A stretch of 64,000 nt of DNA. Origin: Mesorhizobium sp. M3A.F.Ca.ET.080.04.2.1. GTDB taxonomy: Bacteria; Pseudomonadota; Alphaproteobacteria; Rhizobiales; Rhizobiaceae. Of the stretch, positions 44,230-52,417 are shown one piece after another. The notes under the pieces were generated by a model. It was given only the letters and a program-made list of their open reading frames with translations. It made no database searches and was not told the origin of the DNA. Numbering within the stretch: position 1 is the first letter of the stretch; each line of letters starts with the position of its first letter. Both the position numbers and the translations under genes were made by a program. The DNA lies in assembly GCF_003952525.1 (NCBI RefSeq), contig NZ_CP034451.1, positions 1,364,001 to 1,428,000 of the forward strand. The letters run 5' to 3'.

Positions 44230-45027
44230 TCAGCTCGACTTGCCTTCCAAGGCAGTGCGGATCCTGTCGTGGATGCATTTTAAGGATGGCCGAGTGGTGA
44301 TGCCTGCCCTTGATCGGCCGGCAGGCTCACTTTCAGTTTCGCCGTCATAGGCGCATCGCATGACGTAATCCAGAATTACTGCGCTAACGGCAGCAGCAGG
44401 AATGTCTTTGATGGAAAAGGTACCTGCGCGAACTGGCAGGCCGTTAACAAAGCTCAATCCGCCAACGATGCAGTCCACTACCTGAGCATCCGACATTTTC
44501 CCGAAGCTGGGGTCCACCAGCACGAAGCCTGTTTCTGTCCAGCCAAAAGAAGTGTCCTTTCCAGCCATGCAGCCGTCGGAATTTCCGGTTCTCACTATTG
44601 CGTTGGCCACCCCATTGCTGGCCATCTCTGCTGCCAGTTGCTGTTGCCTTATGATGGGTTGCTGCAGGAAGCCGGGCATGATGATGACGTGGATGCTCGA
44701 GCCAAAGCTCGGCGGCCCTGTAGGATAGTCGACAGCCTGCCTTGATTGAAACTCGATCAGGGCGCGCCAGGCCAGTTTGGAATTGCCATGGAACCGGATA
44801 TCTCGGTTGTTGGTGGAGAAGAGTGTCGGCGCTGACGTCTGGGGGAGAGAGTCCACATAGGCCAGGGCTGCTGCAAGATCAGACTTTGGGTAGACGCGAG
44901 ACTCCATGGCAGAGCGAGACCATTTGCTGTAGCCAAATACAGCAACGGCCAGGAGCACCATTAATCCGAACTTTGCAAATAGCCGCTTCTCGTTGTCGTT
45001 GAGCGTGACTTTGTCGGAGGTCTCCAT
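44230..45027 (-). CDS. hypothetical protein with one N-terminal membrane helix
   Basis: A 265-residue protein. A charged N-terminus is followed by a hydrophobic helix (about residues 20-36, FGLMVLLAVAVFGYS), then a soluble domain. A short DGCMAGKDTSFGWTETGFVLVD segment and several Cys are visible, but I know no family. Base composition is lower in GC and codons are less biased than in neighbours, which suggests transfer. It lies between the SRAP gene and a deleted duplicate gene fragment. Confidence 0.6.
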   Translation of the reverse strand: METSDKVTLNDNEKRLFAKFGLMVLLAVAVFGYSKWSRSAMESRVYPKSDLAAALAYVDSLPQTSAPTLFSTNNRDIRFHGNSKLAWRALIEFQSRQAVDYPTGPPSFGSSIHVIIMPGFLQQPIIRQQQLAAEMASNGVANAIVRTGNSDGCMAGKDTSFGWTETGFVLVDPSFGKMSDAQVVDCIVGGLSFVNGLPVRAGTFSIKDIPAAAVSAVILDYVMRCAYDGETESEPAGRSRAGITTRPSLKCIHDRIRTALEGKSS

Positions 45028-45094
45028 TTCTCACCAATAGCGTCGACTATTCCGACTTTCCATATGCTCTTGGGCCACCTGCAGTGCAAGACTG

Positions 45095-45225
45095 CCCCTA
45101 CCCCCTCGCCTTCTGCAGCACCCAGATATAGCCCTTGGGCGGGTGATCCTGGTCGACGGTAGCAGTGGCCGCATTCGACGATGAGCAGCATGTTGGCCTT
45201 AGCCGCCCGGCCGGCGAAGCCGCGC
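45095..45225 (-). pseudogene. internally deleted duplicate of the zinc-ribbon gene
   Basis: 45102-45155 matches 46006-46058 with a single difference in the readable part, and 45157-45220 matches the segment beginning at 46183 nearly as well. About 125 bp of the full gene (zinc-binding part included) are missing between them. The junction shifts the frame, so no intact protein is encoded. Confidence 0.8.
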
Positions 45226-45235
45226 GGAAACTGGA

Positions 45236-45715
45236 CTAGTTCACGCGCCAGAGGAAATACGACCAGTCCGGCGTGTCGAAGGGCAAGGCGGTCCAGCGCG
45301 GCGACTGCATCGCCCGGTCGCTGACCACCAGGCCGCCCGGTGCCATCAACCCATCGATCAGCGCCGCCAGCCAGCCGGCCTGGGCGGCGTCGCGGGTGCG
45401 GTCCTCGCTGCCGAAATCGGCATGGGCCAGGACCGCGGGCGCGCAGCCGGACAAGGCGGACAGCGTTTCGCGGAACTCGCCCAGCACAAGGTCGGCACTG
45501 GCCGGCGCCGCTTCGGCCGGGGCGTGCAGGTCGCGGTCGAAGGCGATGATCCGGCGGTCCGGGAACAGCTTGCGCAGATGGCTGTAGGTGCGGCCCTTGC
45601 CCAGGCCGATCTCCAGCACCGGGCCGGGCAGGCCCCGTATCTCCTCAGCCGCCCGCTCCAGCGCCCGACGCTGGGTGGTGAGGCGGGCGATCATGCGGTC
45701 GAGGCGGCTGTCCAT
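45236..45715 (-). CDS. small class I SAM-dependent methyltransferase
   Basis: A 159-residue methyltransferase core. Motif I is VLEIGLGKGRTYSHLR (about residues 35-50), followed by RRIIAFDRDLHAP (acidic residue binding the SAM ribose). Short length and absence of extra domains leave the substrate unknown. I start at ATG 45715 since the upstream in-frame stretch only reads through a palindromic repeat. The stop is 10 bp from the deleted zinc-ribbon duplicate. Confidence 0.75.
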   Translation of the reverse strand: MDSRLDRMIARLTTQRRALERAAEEIRGLPGPVLEIGLGKGRTYSHLRKLFPDRRIIAFDRDLHAPAEAAPASADLVLGEFRETLSALSGCAPAVLAHADFGSEDRTRDAAQAGWLAALIDGLMAPGGLVVSDRAMQSPRWTALPFDTPDWSYFLWRVN

Positions 45716-45817
45716 GGGGCGGCTCCGGGCAGGCTCGAGGGTGTCGAGGGTCGCCACTGTAGGTTCGGCCGGGGACGCCGTCGATCCCGAATGCGGCAAA
45801 CCAAGCCTTGAACTCTT

Positions 45818-45907
45818 AAAGCGCGTCGCGCTGAAACGGATCCAGGCGACGCGCTTTTTGATGCATGTTGTTTTCGCAAAACCGCGGCACAGTTTTGCGC
45901 GACTTGC
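45818..45907. repeat. composite palindromic repeat
   Basis: Left element: AAAGCGCGTCGC (45818-45829) pairs with GCGACGCGCTTT (45846-45857) around CTGAAACGGATC. Right element: GCATGTTG, CGCAAAA, CCGCGGCACAG, TTTTGCG, CGACTTGC (about 45863-45906). Compared with the copy at 8186-8234, the inner stem changed from CCCAAAA/TTTTGGG to CGCAAAA/TTTTGCG, a compensated pair. The 286-bp gap contains no gene. Confidence 0.85.
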
Positions 45908-46001
45908 TGTAGGGCTATCGGACACAGCGCCTTGTTCTTGGAGATCCTCAAAATAGCCCGCGTCTTGAGCGATCGATACGCAGTTGGAAGGCATCTTGCG
46001 A

Positions 46002-46262
46002 TTATCCCCTCGCCTTCTGCAGCACCCAGATGTAGCCCTTGGGCGGGTGATCCTGGTCGATGAACTGGGTCTTGATCTCGGTGTCCTTGCGGCCGCAGCG
46101 CTTGCAGCGGAAGCGGATCACTTCGAGCGGCTTGTTCCAGCCGACCACCTTGGCCACGTCGTTGGCCTTGAAGCGGCCGACATGGTAGCAGTGGCGGCAT
46201 TCGACGATGAGCAGCATGTTGGCCTTGGCCGCCCGGCCGACGCTGTCCATGGGTCCGGCCAT
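46002..46262 (-). CDS. small zinc-ribbon protein
   Basis: An 86-residue protein with two CxxC pairs, CRHC (residues about 22-25) and CKRC (about 53-56), forming a zinc ribbon or rubredoxin-like knuckle. The C-terminus is FIDQDHPPKGYIWVLQKARG. ATG 46262 starts 3 bp after the previous gene's stop, so the two are an operon. Function is unknown; the motif suits nucleic-acid or protein contact. A deleted duplicate lies at 45095-45225. It could be SOS-controlled through the box at 46616, see that entry. Confidence 0.7.
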   Translation of the reverse strand: MAGPMDSVGRAAKANMLLIVECRHCYHVGRFKANDVAKVVGWNKPLEVIRFRCKRCGRKDTEIKTQFIDQDHPPKGYIWVLQKARG

Positions 46263-46265
46263 TTC

Positions 46266-46559
46266 TCATGTCCGGTCTGAATAATCCTCGGGCAGCGGCA
46301 ACAGGCCGAGCCAGGCGGCGCGGAAATCGGGTTCCTGGCCCGCCACCGCGGCCATCACCTCGTGCAGCCTGTCCACCAACCCGTTGAGACGCCAATAGAT
46401 TTCGCCATTGGCCTTGAGGTGAAGCTGCGCCGCCAGCACCGTCTCGCGCAGTTCCAGCGCGTCGCGAATGATTGCCTCCGCATCCGACTGGAACAATTTG
46501 TCGAAGCGGCTTTTCCGTCTGCCCAATGCGGCTCTCCCAATCCCGAGCAACCGCCCCAT
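46266..46559 (-). CDS. small helical protein of unknown function
   Basis: A 97-residue protein, basic at the N-terminus and helical throughout (SDAEAIIRDALELRETVLAA), with no motif known to me. ATG 46559 is the first gene of a two-gene operon with the zinc-ribbon protein. The region between it and the divergent gene at 46660 holds a perfect SOS box 57 bp from its start. Confidence 0.65.
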   Translation of the reverse strand: MGRLLGIGRAALGRRKSRFDKLFQSDAEAIIRDALELRETVLAAQLHLKANGEIYWRLNGLVDRLHEVMAAVAGQEPDFRAAWLGLLPLPEDYSDRT

Positions 46560-46615
46560 CTGCTGACAAAATAGGAACGCCTTCCTCGTGGAGTCAATTC
46601 GTTCTCGACATTTTT

Positions 46616-46630
46616 GTTCCCTTTTTGTTC
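46616..46630. promoter_or_regulatory. LexA-type SOS box (GTTC-N7-GTTC)
   Basis: GTTC (46616-46619), CCTTTTT, GTTC (46627-46630) matches exactly the direct-repeat LexA operator known for alphaproteobacteria. A further GTTC at 46601-46604 has a wrong spacing. It lies 30 bp upstream of the gene at 46660 and 57 bp upstream of the divergent operon starting at 46559, so it could control either or both. Confidence 0.65.
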
Positions 46631-46659
46631 ACATGACGGTGCAAGCCAAGGAAACCGCC

Positions 46660-46875
46660 ATGGACCACATCGTCGACAGCCGCCAGGAAGCCGCGCTCCA
46701 GGCGCTCGCTGAAGCCTTCATCGCGGAGCATAAGGGCGACGCGATGAGGGCGCTGAAGGAGATGATCGTGCTCAACGGACACCTGCAGGAACGGCTCGAC
46801 GCGCGCTCCAGGCGCAAGGCTATGGGCGTCCCGCATTCGGACGCTCAGGCTGAGACGCAGCAGCATTCCTCATAA
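46660..46875 (+). CDS. small helical protein of unknown function, likely SOS-controlled
   Basis: A 71-residue acidic-to-basic helical protein: an N-terminal helix (RQEAALQALAEAFIAEHKGD) and a second helix ending LNGHLQERLDARSRR. ATG 46660 has AAGGAA 7 nt upstream; an in-frame ATG at 46633 lies against the SOS box and is less likely. No family is recognised. The SOS box 30 bp upstream overlaps where a promoter would be, so LexA repression is plausible. Confidence 0.65.
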   Translation: MDHIVDSRQEAALQALAEAFIAEHKGDAMRALKEMIVLNGHLQERLDARSRRKAMGVPHSDAQAETQQHSS

Positions 46876-46921
46876 GCCGGTACGGCGCACACCCCGCGCC
46901 GTCCCGGACTGGTGTCTGCCG

Positions 46922-48361
46922 TCAGGCCGCTCGCAGGCTTTCCTTCGGACGCAGGTTCTGGTTCATGCGGAACAGGTTCTGCGGATCGTAGCGCTGCTTG
47001 ATCTCGAGCAGTCGGCGATAATTGCCGCCATAGGCCGCTTCGATGCGGTCGACCTCGTCCTCCGGCATGAAGTTCACATAGGCCGTCCCGGCGGCATAGG
47101 GCTTCGAGGCTTCATAGATGCCGCGCGCCCACTCGATGCAGGCCCTGTCCATTTCCGGTTCGCGCCAGCGGGCGTGGACGTTCATCACGAAATGCGAGCT
47201 GCGCTGCGGAAACGCCGTTGCATCCGCCTTGACGCGCCTCGCCGCACCGCCGACATGGCCGAAGAATATCTCGCATTCGGGACCCGGAAGCCGCGATATC
47301 GCTTCCGTGGCGACCTCGGCCGCGCTGTCGGAAAGCTCCGTGAAGTCATGGCTCTTCCAGTAGTTGCGGGCGCCGGGCGCAAGCAGCGGATCGAAGGCCT
47401 GCTGCCAGCCGGTGAACGGATTGGGACCGACGACGTCGGCGATCGGCCGGCCGATGGTCCGAAGCCTTCGGGTCGCCGTTTCACCGGCCTCGATGTCGCC
47501 GCAATAGCACATGGCCAGCACCAGCACCTCTTTGCCGTGCCATTCGGCCGGCAGGAACGGCAGCGGCGGTGCTTGCCGCATGACCACCCAGCAGGTCAGT
47601 TCGTCGGGTGCGTCTTCGAGCGCCGCGCGATATTCGCGAAGCACGTTGCCGGCGTCGGCGAAGGGATGGACGACGAGACCGGACAATACCTGTGGTTGGA
47701 AACGGTGGAGTTGGAACTCGAACGCCGTGACGACGCCGAAATTGCCGCCGCCGCCGCGCAGCGCCCAGAACAGGTCCGCGTTCTCGCTCTCGCTGGCGCG
47801 CAGCAGCCTGCCGTCGGCAGTCACCACGTCCGCCGAAACGAGATTGTCGATGGTCAGCCCGTATTTGCGGGTGATCCAGCCGAAGCCGCCGCCCAGCGTC
47901 AGGCCGGCAATACCGGTGCTCGAGTTGATGCCGGTCGGCACCGCCAGACCGAAGGCCTGTGTTTCCCGGTCGACGTCGGCAAGCGTGGCGCCGGGTCCGA
48001 CCCAGGCCCGCTGCCCCCCGACATCGACCCGCACCGACTTCATCAGCGACAGATCGATCACCATGCCGCCATCGCAGATAGCGGTGCCGGCGATGTTGTG
48101 GCCGCCGCCGCGCACGGAGACGAGCAGCCCGTTTTCGCGGGCGAAATTCACCGCTGTAACGACATCGGAGGCGCCGACGCAGCACACGATCAGACTCGGC
48201 CGCCGGTCGATCATCCCGTTCCAGATGCTGCGTGCGCCGTCATAGGCGGCATCACCTTCCCGCAGCACCGTGCCGCGTATTTGCGTCGAAAGCGTTTCCA
48301 GGGCGGCGGCAGCGACCGTCGTCTTGCCGCCGTCAAGGGCAGTGAAGCTCATGGCATTCAT
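46922..48361 (-). CDS. FAD-linked oxidase (berberine-bridge/6-hydroxynicotine oxidase-like)
   Basis: A 479-residue flavoprotein. Residues about 55-220 are the FAD_binding_4 domain: LLVSVRGGGHNIAGTAICDG supplies the His that can bind FAD covalently, and the segment GLTLGGGFGWITRKYGL lacks the Cys used for a second covalent bond in true BBE enzymes. The C-terminal YVNFMPEDEVDRIEAAYGG and KQRYDPQNLFRMNQNL are the BBE tail. It oxidises an alcohol or amine with oxygen; substrate unknown. It is 226 bp from the catabolic operon, same strand, but transcription from that operon into it is not evident. Confidence 0.86.
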   Translation of the reverse strand: MNAMSFTALDGGKTTVAAAALETLSTQIRGTVLREGDAAYDGARSIWNGMIDRRPSLIVCCVGASDVVTAVNFARENGLLVSVRGGGHNIAGTAICDGGMVIDLSLMKSVRVDVGGQRAWVGPGATLADVDRETQAFGLAVPTGINSSTGIAGLTLGGGFGWITRKYGLTIDNLVSADVVTADGRLLRASESENADLFWALRGGGGNFGVVTAFEFQLHRFQPQVLSGLVVHPFADAGNVLREYRAALEDAPDELTCWVVMRQAPPLPFLPAEWHGKEVLVLAMCYCGDIEAGETATRRLRTIGRPIADVVGPNPFTGWQQAFDPLLAPGARNYWKSHDFTELSDSAAEVATEAISRLPGPECEIFFGHVGGAARRVKADATAFPQRSSHFVMNVHARWREPEMDRACIEWARGIYEASKPYAAGTAYVNFMPEDEVDRIEAAYGGNYRRLLEIKQRYDPQNLFRMNQNLRPKESLRAA

Positions 48362-48586
48362 GATTTTCCTCCCAATTCTTGTTGATGAGCCCTCCTCCGG
48401 GAATTTTAGTGTGCGCTCATGTTAGGCGGGGCGCAAGTTTCGGCGGGCGGCGGGATCCGGCATTTCCAGCCTGGTGGCAGTTGCAGGCGGGCTTGCCGAG
48501 GTCCGCAGACGCCGGCAATTTGCCGGCGCACGACGCAATATTTCCATCCCTCAGGGGACCGAGGCTTCAGCGGGTGCTTGGAAGGC

Positions 48587-49843
48587 TCACCGGTGCGGAG
48601 CGCCGGGCGACGCCGCCATGACGGCGGCCAGCAACAGCAGCCGCGCGCCGTCGATTGCGTGGGCGGGCTCGACATATTCGGCTTCGTTGTGGCTCAGGCC
48701 GTCGCGGCATGGCACGAAGATCATCGCGGCCGGCGCCACCCGGGCGAGGAACAGCGCGTCATGGAAGGCACCCGAAATCATCTGCCGGTGCGGCAACTGC
48801 AGAGCGTTGGCGGCTTGCTGTATGATCTTGACCATGTCTGAGGAAAACGCGGCTCCCGGCATGTCGAAGGAACGTGCGATCCTCGTCACGCAGTGCTGCG
48901 CCTCGGCCTCGGCCGTACAGACCCGGCGCACCTCGGCCTCGATGGCATCCAGCCGCTCCGGCTCTGGATGGCGCAGGTCGACGGTGAAGACCACGTCCTG
49001 AGGTATGGCATTGATCGATCCCGGACTGGCGGCGATGCGTCCCACAGTGAGCCGCGCGCTAGTGTCGAGCGGCATGATCGTTTGCTGCAGCCTGTGCATC
49101 GCCGCGGCGGCGGCAACCATCGGATCCCGGCGATAGGCAAGGCCGGTCGTCCCGGCGTGGCCGGCGGCTCCCTCGATGGCGACTTCCAGCCAACGTGTGC
49201 CCTGGACCGCGGTGACGACACCGATCGGCAGCCCCTCCTTTTCCAGCGATGGCCCTTGTTCGATGTGGAGCTCGATATATCCCGATATCGGCATGCCGAT
49301 CGGACGAAGCCTTGCCTCGGGCAAGGCGGCAATGGTCGCCTGGAGCTCCCTCGCAAGGGATGCGCCGTCACTGCCGACGATTGAATCCCAGCCCGAAACG
49401 TCGGCGCCGGCAAATGCCATGGAGCCCATGACGCCGGGCGCGAACCGGCTGCCCTCTTCATTGGCCCAGGCGACGACCTCGATCGGCATTGTGGTCTCGA
49501 GCTTCGCGTCCGCCACCGCCTCGAGCGCCTCGAATGCGGAAAGCGTGCCGAGCGCCCCATCGAAGCGCCCGCCCGTCGGCTGGCTGTCGAGATGGCTGCC
49601 GATCAGCAGCGGGGGAAGCGCGGGGTCCGAACCCTCCCGGCGGACGAAGAGATTCGCCATCCCGTCCTGAAAGACGGTGAAGCCGCGCTCGAGCGCCAGT
49701 TCGGTCAGCAGGCGCCGCGCCTTGCGGTCCTCGACGCTGAACGCCTGCCGGTTGACGCCACCGGCCGGTGTCGCTCCGATCCGGGCGAAGGCATCGAGCC
49801 GCCCGAGCAGACGCTGGCCATCGATCTCCGGCACCAAGGTCAC
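48587..49843 (-). CDS. M20-family amidase (allantoate/N-carbamoyl amino acid hydrolase type)
   Basis: A 418-residue zinc-dependent amidohydrolase, last gene of the eight-gene operon. Metal ligands are in GSHLDSQPTGG (His, Asp), WANEEGSRF (Glu pair) and a later His (GLSHNEAEYV). IELHIEQGP is typical of N-carbamoyl-L-amino acid hydrolases and allantoate amidohydrolases. The start is GTG 49843, overlapping the BtpA-like gene's stop (GTGA). Presence in this operon suggests the imported compound carries a ureido or amide bond on a sugar-like part. That is inference. Confidence 0.85.
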   Translation of the reverse strand: MTLVPEIDGQRLLGRLDAFARIGATPAGGVNRQAFSVEDRKARRLLTELALERGFTVFQDGMANLFVRREGSDPALPPLLIGSHLDSQPTGGRFDGALGTLSAFEALEAVADAKLETTMPIEVVAWANEEGSRFAPGVMGSMAFAGADVSGWDSIVGSDGASLARELQATIAALPEARLRPIGMPISGYIELHIEQGPSLEKEGLPIGVVTAVQGTRWLEVAIEGAAGHAGTTGLAYRRDPMVAAAAAMHRLQQTIMPLDTSARLTVGRIAASPGSINAIPQDVVFTVDLRHPEPERLDAIEAEVRRVCTAEAEAQHCVTRIARSFDMPGAAFSSDMVKIIQQAANALQLPHRQMISGAFHDALFLARVAPAAMIFVPCRDGLSHNEAEYVEPAHAIDGARLLLLAAVMAASPGAPHR

Positions 49844-50706
49844 CGCTTCAGGCCGCCGATGAAGGCTATCACCCGCTGAGGATCGACCTGGTTCCACCAG
49901 ACGCCGTCATGTTTCAGCGAACTGGCGACGATGACGCCGTCGACGATATCGAGGATGTCGTTGACGTTTTCGAGCGTCACGCCACTGCCGACCAGGGTCG
50001 GCAATCCGGCTGCTTCCTTGATCATGCTGATATAGCCGAGGTCGGCGGCGTGGCCGGTGCGCTGGCCGGTGGCGATCACCGCGTCGGCATCGAAGAAGGC
50101 CAGATCCTTCACCTGTTCCTCGATCGGCCGGTCACCGACTATGGCGTGCGCACCATGTTTGACATGCGCGTCGGCGAAGATGCGAATGCCGTTGGCGCGG
50201 AGCCTGGCGCGGAAGCGCATGGCGCGCGCCGCTTCCCCCTCGACAAAACCTTCATTGGCGACGTAGGCGTTGGCCCATTGGTTGACGCGAATGAAGGATG
50301 CGCCCGAGGCGCTGGCGATCGACAGCGCGGGAATGGCGGCGTTGGCGAGCACGTTGATGCCGATCGGCCGGCCGAGCTCACGGCGGATGCGATCCGAGAC
50401 GACGGACATGTAGGCGGCGGTTTCCGGCCCGACGTCGTCCGGCTTGGCAAACGGCACATCGCCATGGTTCTCGACGATCACGCCGTCGCAACCGCCCTCG
50501 AGATAGGCGCGCGCGTCGTCGAGGCCGCGTTTGTAGATGGCCTCGACCGCCTCGCCATCATAGCGCGGAGCACCCGGCAATGGTGCCAGATGGACGACGC
50601 CGATCACCACCTTGCGCCGGCCGAAGATCGATTGCAGCACGTCATGCGCGGCACGGCCGACGGGCTTGGGACCAATGGGTTTGCGACCAACCGGTTGTTG
50701 TGTCAT
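49840..50706 (-). CDS. BtpA/SgcQ family protein
   Basis: A 288-residue TIM-barrel-like protein. VVIGVVHLAPLPGAPRY is the family hallmark, and VIVENHGDVPFAKPDDVGPE and VLVGSGVT-type TLVGSGVTLENV follow. Named for a cyanobacterial photosystem I biogenesis factor, but in heterotrophs (SgcQ in E. coli) it occurs in sugar operons with kinases, and its reaction is unknown. ATG 50706 overlaps the kinase stop by 4 nt. Here it is probably a catabolic step after phosphorylation. Confidence 0.85.
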   Translation of the reverse strand: MTQQPVGRKPIGPKPVGRAAHDVLQSIFGRRKVVIGVVHLAPLPGAPRYDGEAVEAIYKRGLDDARAYLEGGCDGVIVENHGDVPFAKPDDVGPETAAYMSVVSDRIRRELGRPIGINVLANAAIPALSIASASGASFIRVNQWANAYVANEGFVEGEAARAMRFRARLRANGIRIFADAHVKHGAHAIVGDRPIEEQVKDLAFFDADAVIATGQRTGHAADLGYISMIKEAAGLPTLVGSGVTLENVNDILDIVDGVIVASSLKHDGVWWNQVDPQRVIAFIGGLKR

Positions 50707-51614
50707 GCGTTTTGAACCTGACCCGTTTCCATGAGCATTTTCATCTCCTGCCTGGTGGGGCAGGACCCGAGCGTGCCTGGGCGCCCGACGGAGATGGCAG
50801 CGGCGCGGACGGCGATGCGCGCCGCCGCCGCCAGATCCATGCCGCATGCCAGGCAGCCGGCCAGGCAGCCGCAAAAAACGTCGCCGGCGCCGCTGGTGTC
50901 TGCGACGGCCACTTTGGGAGCCGCCAGCATCTCGATCCTCGCCTCGCCGTCAGCGACCAGGCAGCCGGATGCGCCAAGGGTCACGATCGCGCCGGCGGCA
51001 CCCTTGCGGATCAATTCGCGAGCCGCCATGGCGGGATCGCTGTATCCGGTCAGCTGCGCGGCCTCGACTGTGTTGATCACAACCAGGCTGACGCTATCGA
51101 GAGGCGGCGCGTGACCGGCCGCGAGCGGGCTGGGATTGAAGATCGTCACAGCCCCGGCCCCGCGCATCGCCCGCAGGCATGCGGCTGTTGCATCCTCACC
51201 AAGATTGCCCTGCATCACCCCGATGTCGCCGGGCTCGATCGAGGACAGGAAGCCATCCTCGGCCAAGGGATCGAAAGCGGCCGCGCAGCTCGCCCCGGTG
51301 ACGATGAGGTTCTCACCGCCCGGCTCGACCATGATCGTCGAACGGTCGCTGGGCAGCGGCAGCGTCGTCAGGTAGCCGATGTCGAGATAGCGGCTCAACT
51401 GCTCGCTGATCCACGCTCCGGCCGCATCGTTGCCGATGGCGGCCCGGAACCGAACATCCGCTCCACAGCGCGCGGCGGCCACCGCCTGGTTCGCGCCCTT
51501 GCCTCCCAGCCCGTCGGCATGGCTGGAGGCGTTCAGTGTCTCGCCCGGTTGCGGAAACCTGTCCAGCCGAAACGTCGTATCGATGCAGACATTGCCGACG
51601 ACATGGACGCGCAT
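50703..51614 (-). CDS. PfkB-family carbohydrate kinase (ribokinase-like)
   Basis: A 303-residue sugar/nucleoside kinase. The N-terminal signature GLGGKGANQAVAAARCGAD and the C-terminal DTSGAGDVFCGCLAG (catalytic Asp, anion hole) are both complete. ATP donates phosphate to a hydroxymethyl group. ATG 51614 is 2 bp past the preceding stop; its own stop overlaps the next gene. The specific sugar is unknown. Ribokinase itself is possible, but the neighbouring amidase and phosphotriesterase-like genes argue for an unusual sugar derivative. Confidence 0.88.
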   Translation of the reverse strand: MRVHVVGNVCIDTTFRLDRFPQPGETLNASSHADGLGGKGANQAVAAARCGADVRFRAAIGNDAAGAWISEQLSRYLDIGYLTTLPLPSDRSTIMVEPGGENLIVTGASCAAAFDPLAEDGFLSSIEPGDIGVMQGNLGEDATAACLRAMRGAGAVTIFNPSPLAAGHAPPLDSVSLVVINTVEAAQLTGYSDPAMAARELIRKGAAGAIVTLGASGCLVADGEARIEMLAAPKVAVADTSGAGDVFCGCLAGCLACGMDLAAAARIAVRAAAISVGRPGTLGSCPTRQEMKMLMETGQVQNA

Positions 51615-51616
51615 GG

Positions 51617-52387
51617 CTAGTCCCTGGCCGTTGCCCAGCCCAGCATCTGTTCGAACAGCGTCCTGTAGCCATTCCAGGCGACGAAGCCCGGCGGCAGCCA
51701 GTGCGGGCCGACATCCGAGGTCCAGGCGACTGTGCGGCCCTTGCCGTATGTGCCGGTCACCAGCAGCGGCAGCGAGCCGTAATCCGAAGACACGGTGGCC
51801 AGCACTTCCGCGCCGTCCTTGACCTTGACCTCGTTGAAGCCGAGCAGGATCGGCCAGTCCTTGCCGAGCCCCCTGAGGATCGGATGGCTGTCGGGGCCGA
51901 CGATCACCGGAGCGTAGCCCTCCGGCACCTCGACGCGGTCGTCCACCGTCAGGCAGGAGACAGGCAGGACATCCTCGACGGGCGTCTTGTGGTAGCGTGC
52001 GCCGCCATTGATGCCCTGGAAACTGTAGTAGCCGCCGAACATCAGAAGGCCGCCGCCATTGCCGACATAGTCTCGCAACAGGCGGAGCCGGTTCGGGGTC
52101 GGCCTGGAATGGACCCAGGTGTCCGGGTGGAGCAGCAGCGTGTTGGCGCCGAGGTCGGAAAGCACGACCGCGTCGTAGGCGGAAAGCGCGTCCATGGTCT
52201 GGGGGAAATTCCGTTGCGCCTCATGCGCGGGCATGAAGGTGACGTCGAACGGCCCGTCCTTCAACGCGGCCAGCAGTTCATCGGCGCCGGTGTGGTATGT
52301 CACGGTCGGGAACTGGTCGAAGCCCTTGATGTGGGTCGCGGTCGAGACCCAGGATTCGCCTGCGAGAAGAACTTTCTTTTTGGACAT
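51617..52387 (-). CDS. putative glutamine amidotransferase-like protein (GATase1-like)
   Basis: A 256-residue protein of the GATase1-like (PF07090-type) family. LLAGESWVSTATHIKGFDQF at the start and GGLLMFGGYYSFQGINGGARYH are family segments. DVGPHWLPPGFVAWNGYRTLFEQML closes it. The usual nucleophilic-elbow Cys of true amidotransferases is not visible (MFGGYYSFQG in its place), so glutaminase activity is doubtful. ThuA belongs to a related fold that acts on sugars, so a sugar-modifying role fits the operon. Confidence 0.75.
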   Translation of the reverse strand: MSKKKVLLAGESWVSTATHIKGFDQFPTVTYHTGADELLAALKDGPFDVTFMPAHEAQRNFPQTMDALSAYDAVVLSDLGANTLLLHPDTWVHSRPTPNRLRLLRDYVGNGGGLLMFGGYYSFQGINGGARYHKTPVEDVLPVSCLTVDDRVEVPEGYAPVIVGPDSHPILRGLGKDWPILLGFNEVKVKDGAEVLATVSSDYGSLPLLVTGTYGKGRTVAWTSDVGPHWLPPGFVAWNGYRTLFEQMLGWATARD

Positions 52388-52417
52388 GTCTACTCCCTGA
52401 GTCGAACTGGTCGCGGC

